Shown: positions 62,871 through 64,000 of the stretch, piece by piece
How the letters are laid out: every line of letters starts with the position of its first letter
Numbering within the stretch: position 1 is the first letter of the stretch
Source: Stromatinia cepivora
Taxonomy: Eukaryota; Ascomycota; Leotiomycetes; Helotiales; Sclerotiniaceae
NCBI GenBank assembly: GCA_014898415.1
Contig: RCTD01000004.1
Span: 2,603,001 to 2,667,000 of the forward strand
Length of the DNA stretch: 64,000 bases
Direction: 5' to 3'
Program-made: the position numbers and the translations under genes
The notes under the pieces: model-generated
The model's database searches: none
Seen by the model: only the letters and a program-made list of their open reading frames with translations
Told to the model about the DNA's origin: nothing

Positions 62871-63020
62871 TATAACGAACCCAACAAGCATTTAAAGATC
62901 AACCTTAGAATTAAAAGCTACAAAGCTAAAAAAAATATACTACAAAGCTATATATATGATCGGCTCGAAGCTTAGTATTATACTAGCCCGATCGGACGCG
63001 ATCACGTGTATCTCGTGACA
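62871..63020 (-). repeat. 5' LTR of nested element
   Basis: 150 bp, starting TATAACGAACCC and ending TCTCGTGACA on the plus strand. Differences from its partner are mostly G/A and C/T changes, suggesting RIP-type mutation after insertion. Confidence 0.85.
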
Positions 63021-64000
63021 TAAATATGGATTTGCCAAATTTTGTATAAAATCTATATCTAAAAACTCTTTCTTTAATAATAAACTCCAATCCCTTCCAG
63101 CTTACTTCAAATCATATAGATTTTGTAGAATTTGTAGTATATATCCCTTTTCGATTTTAATACCTTGAAATGATTTAAAATAGATCTTTTTCTTTAAATA
63201 TAATTCAATAAAGATATTTTTGATATCGAAATATAAGTATTCCAAATTTTCCTTTATAATAATAATTAAGAATAATCTAAATATATCTAGTTTCATTATT
63301 GATACAAACATTTCGTTATAATCTTTTTCTAATATTTAATTGAATCTTCAAGTTACTAATCTTACTTTGAATTATTTTATCTTATTATCCTTAATTTTAA
63401 TTATAAATATCTATTTCATCGAAACTAAATTACTTTTTTTTTAGGGAGTATATATTCTTCCTAAGTATCATTTTGAATCAAAAATATGATTTCCTTTTGA
63501 ATAATTTCCTTTCATTTTTCAGAGTATTCTCGATCCGATATTGCTTTCTTATAAATTCTTGATATTTTGATTCTCAGAATTTCTTTGATTAGATATATTA
63601 TACCTTTTATATTATTTATATTTATCAATGAAATTATAAAATCTAAAATGATCTTATCTTTGATATAAGGATCTATCTTATAAATAATTGGGATTATAAT
63701 CATAATATATTTTATACTTTTTTGAATTTTGGCCTATATAAATATCATAATCAATATCTTTATAATCTTACTTTCTTATTCTTTTTCAGGATTTTGTTTT
63801 ATATCTTTTTTTTGTTTTTATATTAGATATCTTAGAGGTTCGTTTTCAAGATTTATTGTACAGTAACCGTGCACTTATATTACCCCAAAACCTTAAAAAC
63901 GCGTAAATTTCGCGAATTGAATTTCAACTCTCTTTATTATTTATTCATCAATAATATCACAATGTATTCCTAGAATCTTGAATATTAAAAGGAAGCTAGC

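Larger units (their letters stand above)
61595..63020 (-). mobile_element. Nested non-autonomous LTR element (1.43 kb) with 150-bp LTRs
   Basis: Two direct repeats of 150 bp (61595-61744 and 62871-63020) bound a 1.1-kb interior. Repeat ends form an inverted pair, TGTGACGA...TCGTGACA, as expected of LTRs. On the minus strand the purine-rich tract AAGAAGGGGG lies directly before the left repeat, so the element runs right to left. Flanks TAAAA/TAAAT are a near-perfect 5-bp target duplication. The interior encodes only a decayed gag-like stretch (about 62710-62460, including KLFILKQGTDSLYTYITKFERTFYKAKG) and a frame at 62335-62006. There is no protease, reverse transcriptase or integrase. It interrupts the copia reverse transcriptase. 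Confidence 0.85.
60530..63703 (-). mobile_element. Degenerate Ty1/copia element, reverse transcriptase to RNase H, split by a nested insertion
   Basis: On the minus strand, the start of the reverse transcriptase is at 63703-63512 (ends YKKAISDREYSEK). It continues at 63311-63021 (FDIKNIFIELYLKKKIYF, GYILQILQNLYDLK, then DWSLLLKKEFLDI). Then comes a 1.43-kb insertion (61595-63020). The domain resumes at 61594 (YIFKN..., then VYIDNIVIA, the YVDD region with Asp to Asn) to 61248. RNase H remnants extend to about 60540, ending near IADEMTKS (family form ADGLTK). Many stops are present. It differs in sequence from the left-end copia element, so it is a second family or a distant copy. Confidence 0.85.
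55370..64000. other. AT-rich, RIP-like transposon block
   Basis: From about 55370 to the window end the DNA is overwhelmingly A/T with many TA steps, and all recognisable frames carry numerous stops. Conserved transposon residues are replaced in the direction expected from C-to-T change at CpA, the signature of repeat-induced point mutation. No host gene was found. Stretches 55370-56019, 56558-59030 and 63704-64000 hold only unassigned AT-rich DNA. Lys-rich text on the minus strand around 55700-55850 and the frame at 57356-57688 could not be assigned. Confidence 0.85.

Noticed and set aside
1..64000. tRNA, rRNA genes and CRISPR arrays
   Set aside because: Looked for T-loop GTTCRA-type boxes in a cloverleaf setting and for spaced direct repeats; no convincing case was found, and CRISPR is not expected in a fungus.

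Overview
The window is nuclear DNA of a filamentous ascomycete. Its genes have short introns (about 44-127 bp) with GT...AG ends and CTAAC-type branch points. It carries typical fungal orthologues (mitochondrial ribosomal proteins, La protein, EXO70, carnitine acetyltransferase, an OPT transporter). Both ends hold AT-rich blocks full of decayed LTR retrotransposons. Gene style and transposon families suggest Leotiomycetes (Sclerotiniaceae, Botrytis/Sclerotinia-like). That placement is an inference; no species marker was seen.

Layout. 1-2777: 3' part of an internally deleted Ty1/copia element with its 3' LTR, inserted into the 3' end of an APH-fold kinase gene (2762-3838, minus). 5.7-14.6 kb is the gene-dense core: mitoribosomal mL44 (plus), La protein LHP1 (minus, 3 exons), mitoribosomal uS4m/NAM9 (plus, 3 exons) and carnitine acetyltransferase (minus, 4 exons). 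The last has a mitochondrial presequence at one end and a peroxisomal AKL at the other. 14.6-29.0 kb is a 14-kb gene desert of ordinary composition, ending in simple repeats including about 29 copies of TCTCC. 29.0-38.3 kb holds a Pho85/PCL-type cyclin (minus), a cPLA2-like phospholipase with a mitochondrial-style N-terminus (minus) and, divergently, EXO70 (plus). 40.7-43.4 kb holds a seven-exon OPT transporter intact except for one UAG where Trp is expected. 43.4-51 kb is sparse, with one candidate small cysteine-containing gene near 48.8 kb. 51.0-53.1 kb has a solo LTR and an F-box-like/2EXR-like fungal protein. From about 55.37 kb to the end the DNA is very AT-rich and looks RIP-degraded. 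It contains another solo LTR, a stop-riddled Ty3/gypsy chromovirus fragment, and a copia element whose reverse transcriptase is split by a 1.43-kb non-autonomous LTR element with 150-bp repeats.

How the genes relate. There is no biosynthetic cluster. Most are housekeeping genes: two mitoribosomal proteins, RNA chaperoning, acetyl-carnitine shuttling, membrane lipid turnover and exocytosis. Two intergenic regions are bidirectional promoters (LHP1/uS4m and cPLA2/EXO70). The most notable observations are the single UAG in the OPT gene, which matches the signature of fungal A-to-I stop-loss editing, the kinase gene whose stop codon is supplied by an LTR, the nested miniature LTR element, and the large gene desert.
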